6,524 nucleotides of DNA. Source: Oscillospiraceae bacterium (lineage in GTDB: Bacteria > Bacillota > Clostridia > Oscillospirales > QAMX01). Below the pieces are notes generated by a model. That model searched no databases. It had not been told where the DNA came from and saw only the letters and a list, made by a program, of their open reading frames with translations. Every line of letters starts with the position of its first letter. The first letter of the stretch is position 1. The position numbers were made by a program, and so were the translations under genes. Shown piece by piece: positions 5,207 to 6,524 of this stretch. The stretch covers positions 1 through 6,524 of the forward strand of contig CACYBP010000076.1 of assembly GCA_902772625.1 (NCBI GenBank), given 5' to 3'.

Positions 5207-6524
5207 ATCGTCCGTTTGCCTTCGGATCCAGGGCGTCGCGCAGACCGTCGCCGATCAGGTTGATGCAGATGCAGGCGATGCCGAAGACCGAGCCGACGAA
5301 CAGCCAGTTCCACCAGTAGTTCTGGATGATGATGCTGTTGTTGGCTCCTGTGAGCATGTTGCCCCAGGTCGGGGTGGGCAGCGGAACGCCGAAGCCCAGG
5401 TAGGAAAGGGTGGACTCGGTCAGCATCGCGGTGCCGAAGGCCAGGGTGATGGTGACCAGGCAGACCGACATGACGTTCGGGATGATGTGGCCGAAGATGA
5501 TCTTCGATTCCTTGACGCCGAGGGCCTTGGCGGCGACGACGTACTCCATTTCGCGCTGGGCGAACATCTGGGCGCGCACCAGCCGGCAGATGCCCGGCCA
5601 GGACAGGATGCCCAGGATGACCATGATCAGGTACATGCGCTGTTCCACCGTGATCCGGGTGCCGAGCACCGCCGAGAGGATCATGGCGAAGGGGATAAAG
5701 GGCATGCTGGACACGACCTCGGCAATGCGCATGATGATCATATCCACCACGCCGCCGAAGTATCCGGCGATACCGCCCAGGATAATGCCGATGATGGTTT
5801 CGATGATGACCGAGATGGCGCCGATGGTCATGGTCATCTTGCCGCCGTTGACCAGACGCGCGAACACGTCACGGCCCAGGGTGTCGGTGCCGAGCAGGAA
5901 GCCCTTGAGGCCCCAGGTGATAAGCTTTCCGTCTTCGGTCAGGGCGTAGTTCTGGAAGGAGCCGGAGAAGATCCGCTCGATCTTCTGGGATTCGGCTTCC
6001 TTGGGCGCGTCGAGCTGGTTATACCGGTTGCTGCCCCAGCCCACGATGCTGCCGTCCTCGCACCGGGCGATGAAATGATACCGGCCGCCTTCGATCTCAA
6101 CGACCTTGGAGGGGAATTCCGGGATCTTTTCTTCACCCTTGGTGTAAGCGCCCCAGACCGTGACGGTGCCGTCTTCCTTCAGAGCCGCCACGCAGTTGGA
6201 GCTGGCGGTGATGCTGACGACGCCCGATTCCAGGCCTTCGGGGATCTTGGTGACGGTACTGGTGGAATGATCGGTGGCGGATTTCACGGCGCCGTCGTCA
6301 GTCAGGACCACGTAGGCGCTGTTGGTAAGAGCCATGCTGACCACGTGGCCGCTGAGCTCTTCACGGAAGGAGAGATCCACGAAGTTGCCGTTGCCCCAGA
6401 GGAACACCCGTCCGTCGTCGGTCAGGACCGCCGAGAACTGGTCGGAGGCGTGGATCTCCTTGATGCCGAATTCGTGCATCCGGTTGTTGGTATCGACTTC
6501 GTCGGGAAGATTGAGCTGCTGCAG
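5205..6524 (-). CDS. oppC: Opp/Dpp-type ABC permease (OppC/DppC) with fused RCC1 beta-propeller, 5' partial
   Basis: This is a membrane permease of a peptide importer. The reading frame stays open to the right edge (the first visible residues are LQQLNLPDEVDTNN), so the start codon lies outside; the first internal ATG, at 6479, is not taken as the start. Numbering from that Met, residues 1-190 are RCC1-like repeats: Asp-Gly pairs sit at 22-23, 62-63, 103-104, 142-143 and 183-184, most followed by WG. Residues 197-424 are a BPD_transp_1 permease. They begin with GTDTLGRDVF, have about five hydrophobic segments, carry the EAA loop (VVAAKALGVKESKIIFGHII, ending before PN) that contacts the ATPases, and end in the typical GDGLRDALDPK. 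Ordinary OppC proteins have one transmembrane helix and a short external stretch before GTDxxGRD, so the propeller is probably extracytoplasmic; this is inference, because the N-terminus is missing. The permease assignment is very secure; Opp versus Dpp and the substrate are not resolved. Confidence 0.93.
   Translation of the reverse strand: MQQLNLPDEVDTNNRMHEFGIKEIHASDQFSAVLTDDGRVFLWGNGNFVDLSFREELSGHVVSMALTNSAYVVLTDDGAVKSATDHSTSTVTKIPEGLESGVVSITASSNCVAALKEDGTVTVWGAYTKGEEKIPEFPSKVVEIEGGRYHFIARCEDGSIVGWGSNRYNQLDAPKEAESQKIERIFSGSFQNYALTEDGKLITWGLKGFLLGTDTLGRDVFARLVNGGKMTMTIGAISVIIETIIGIILGGIAGYFGGVVDMIIMRIAEVVSSMPFIPFAMILSAVLGTRITVEQRMYLIMVILGILSWPGICRLVRAQMFAQREMEYVVAAKALGVKESKIIFGHIIPNVMSVCLVTITLAFGTAMLTESTLSYLGFGVPLPTPTWGNMLTGANNSIIIQNYWWNWLFVGSVFGIACICINLIGDGLRDALDPKANGR
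5910..6524 (-). repeat. RCC1-type propeller repeats inside the permease gene
   Basis: Five successive protein repeats have a period of 39-41 residues (spacing of the DG pairs 40, 41, 39, 41). Each follows the pattern V/I-x-x-I/M, a short turn, then a hydrophobic strand ending AL/VL-x-x-DG-x-V and usually WG. The fourth repeat is the most canonical (EDGSIVGWGSNRYNQL, then a DAPKE linker). The second lacks the WG (it reads KSATD). The residues at the right edge, QLNLPDEV, resemble the QLDAPKE linker after repeat four, so a sixth blade is cut by the edge. RCC1 domains usually form seven blades, which suggests at least one more blade upstream. These are diverged protein repeats, not identical DNA repeats. 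Confidence 0.85.

Noticed and set aside
4100..5263. Long plus-strand frame (387 codons) opposite oppD
   Set aside because: It spans the ends of three minus-strand genes with intact motifs and has a low-complexity Val/His/Gly-rich translation typical of antisense frames.
5880..5925. RCC1/permease junction as an assembly artefact
   Set aside because: The frame is continuous, the junction falls at a plausible domain boundary, and the downstream oppD spacing and ribosome binding site are normal. It is kept as a real fusion, but reads should confirm it.
1..6524. CRISPR arrays, tRNA or rRNA genes, insertion sequences and riboswitches
   Set aside because: No regularly spaced identical repeats, tRNA cloverleaf, rRNA-like stretch, transposase frame or recognisable riboswitch was seen; intergenic space totals under 250 bases.

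Overview
The window is GC-rich bacterial DNA in which every convincing gene lies on the minus strand, so transcription runs from high to low coordinates. The genes are tightly packed with strong AAGGAGG-type ribosome binding sites. There is a type II lipoprotein signal on an efflux adaptor, and the peptide transporter is of the five-gene Opp/Dpp type. Together these suggest a GC-rich Gram-positive bacterium of the Bacillota, probably a clostridial gut-type lineage. That assignment is inference, because the window holds no rRNA or marker gene.

Region 1 (right edge to about 2665) is the distal part of an oligopeptide or dipeptide ABC transporter operon: an OppC/DppC-type permease (5' end outside the window), an OppD/DppD ATPase and an OppF/DppF ATPase. 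The three are translationally close: the permease stop codon lies inside the oppD ribosome binding site, and oppD and oppF overlap by 14 nt. The substrate-binding protein and first permease are expected beyond the right edge. Two proteins are built unusually. The permease carries at least five RCC1-type beta-propeller blades, with the trace of a sixth cut by the window edge, immediately before its GTDxxGRD motif. OppF carries about 180 extra, mostly helical, charged residues between its Walker A and Q-loop and is 510 aa long, against roughly 320 for ordinary family members.

Region 2 (2146-2665) starts with a probable intrinsic terminator after oppF. Its U-tract directly abuts the ribosome binding site of a small gene for a 145-residue protein. 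That protein has a basic N-terminus, a very acidic middle and one hydrophobic C-terminal segment. Its function is unknown.

Region 3 (left edge to about 2145) begins after a strong 14-15 bp hairpin. It encodes a membrane-fusion/adaptor lipoprotein (MacA/HlyD/YknX-like), overlapped by ATGA with a MacB/LolD-type ABC ATPase that runs off the left edge. The matching FtsX/MacB-like permease is expected beyond that edge. This looks like a tripartite export or efflux system, separate from the peptide importer.

The most interesting signal is the peptide importer. A beta-propeller fused to the permease, probably on the outside, and a long helical insertion in the cytoplasmic OppF partner occur in adjacent genes of one transporter. 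I could not check how widespread this architecture is.
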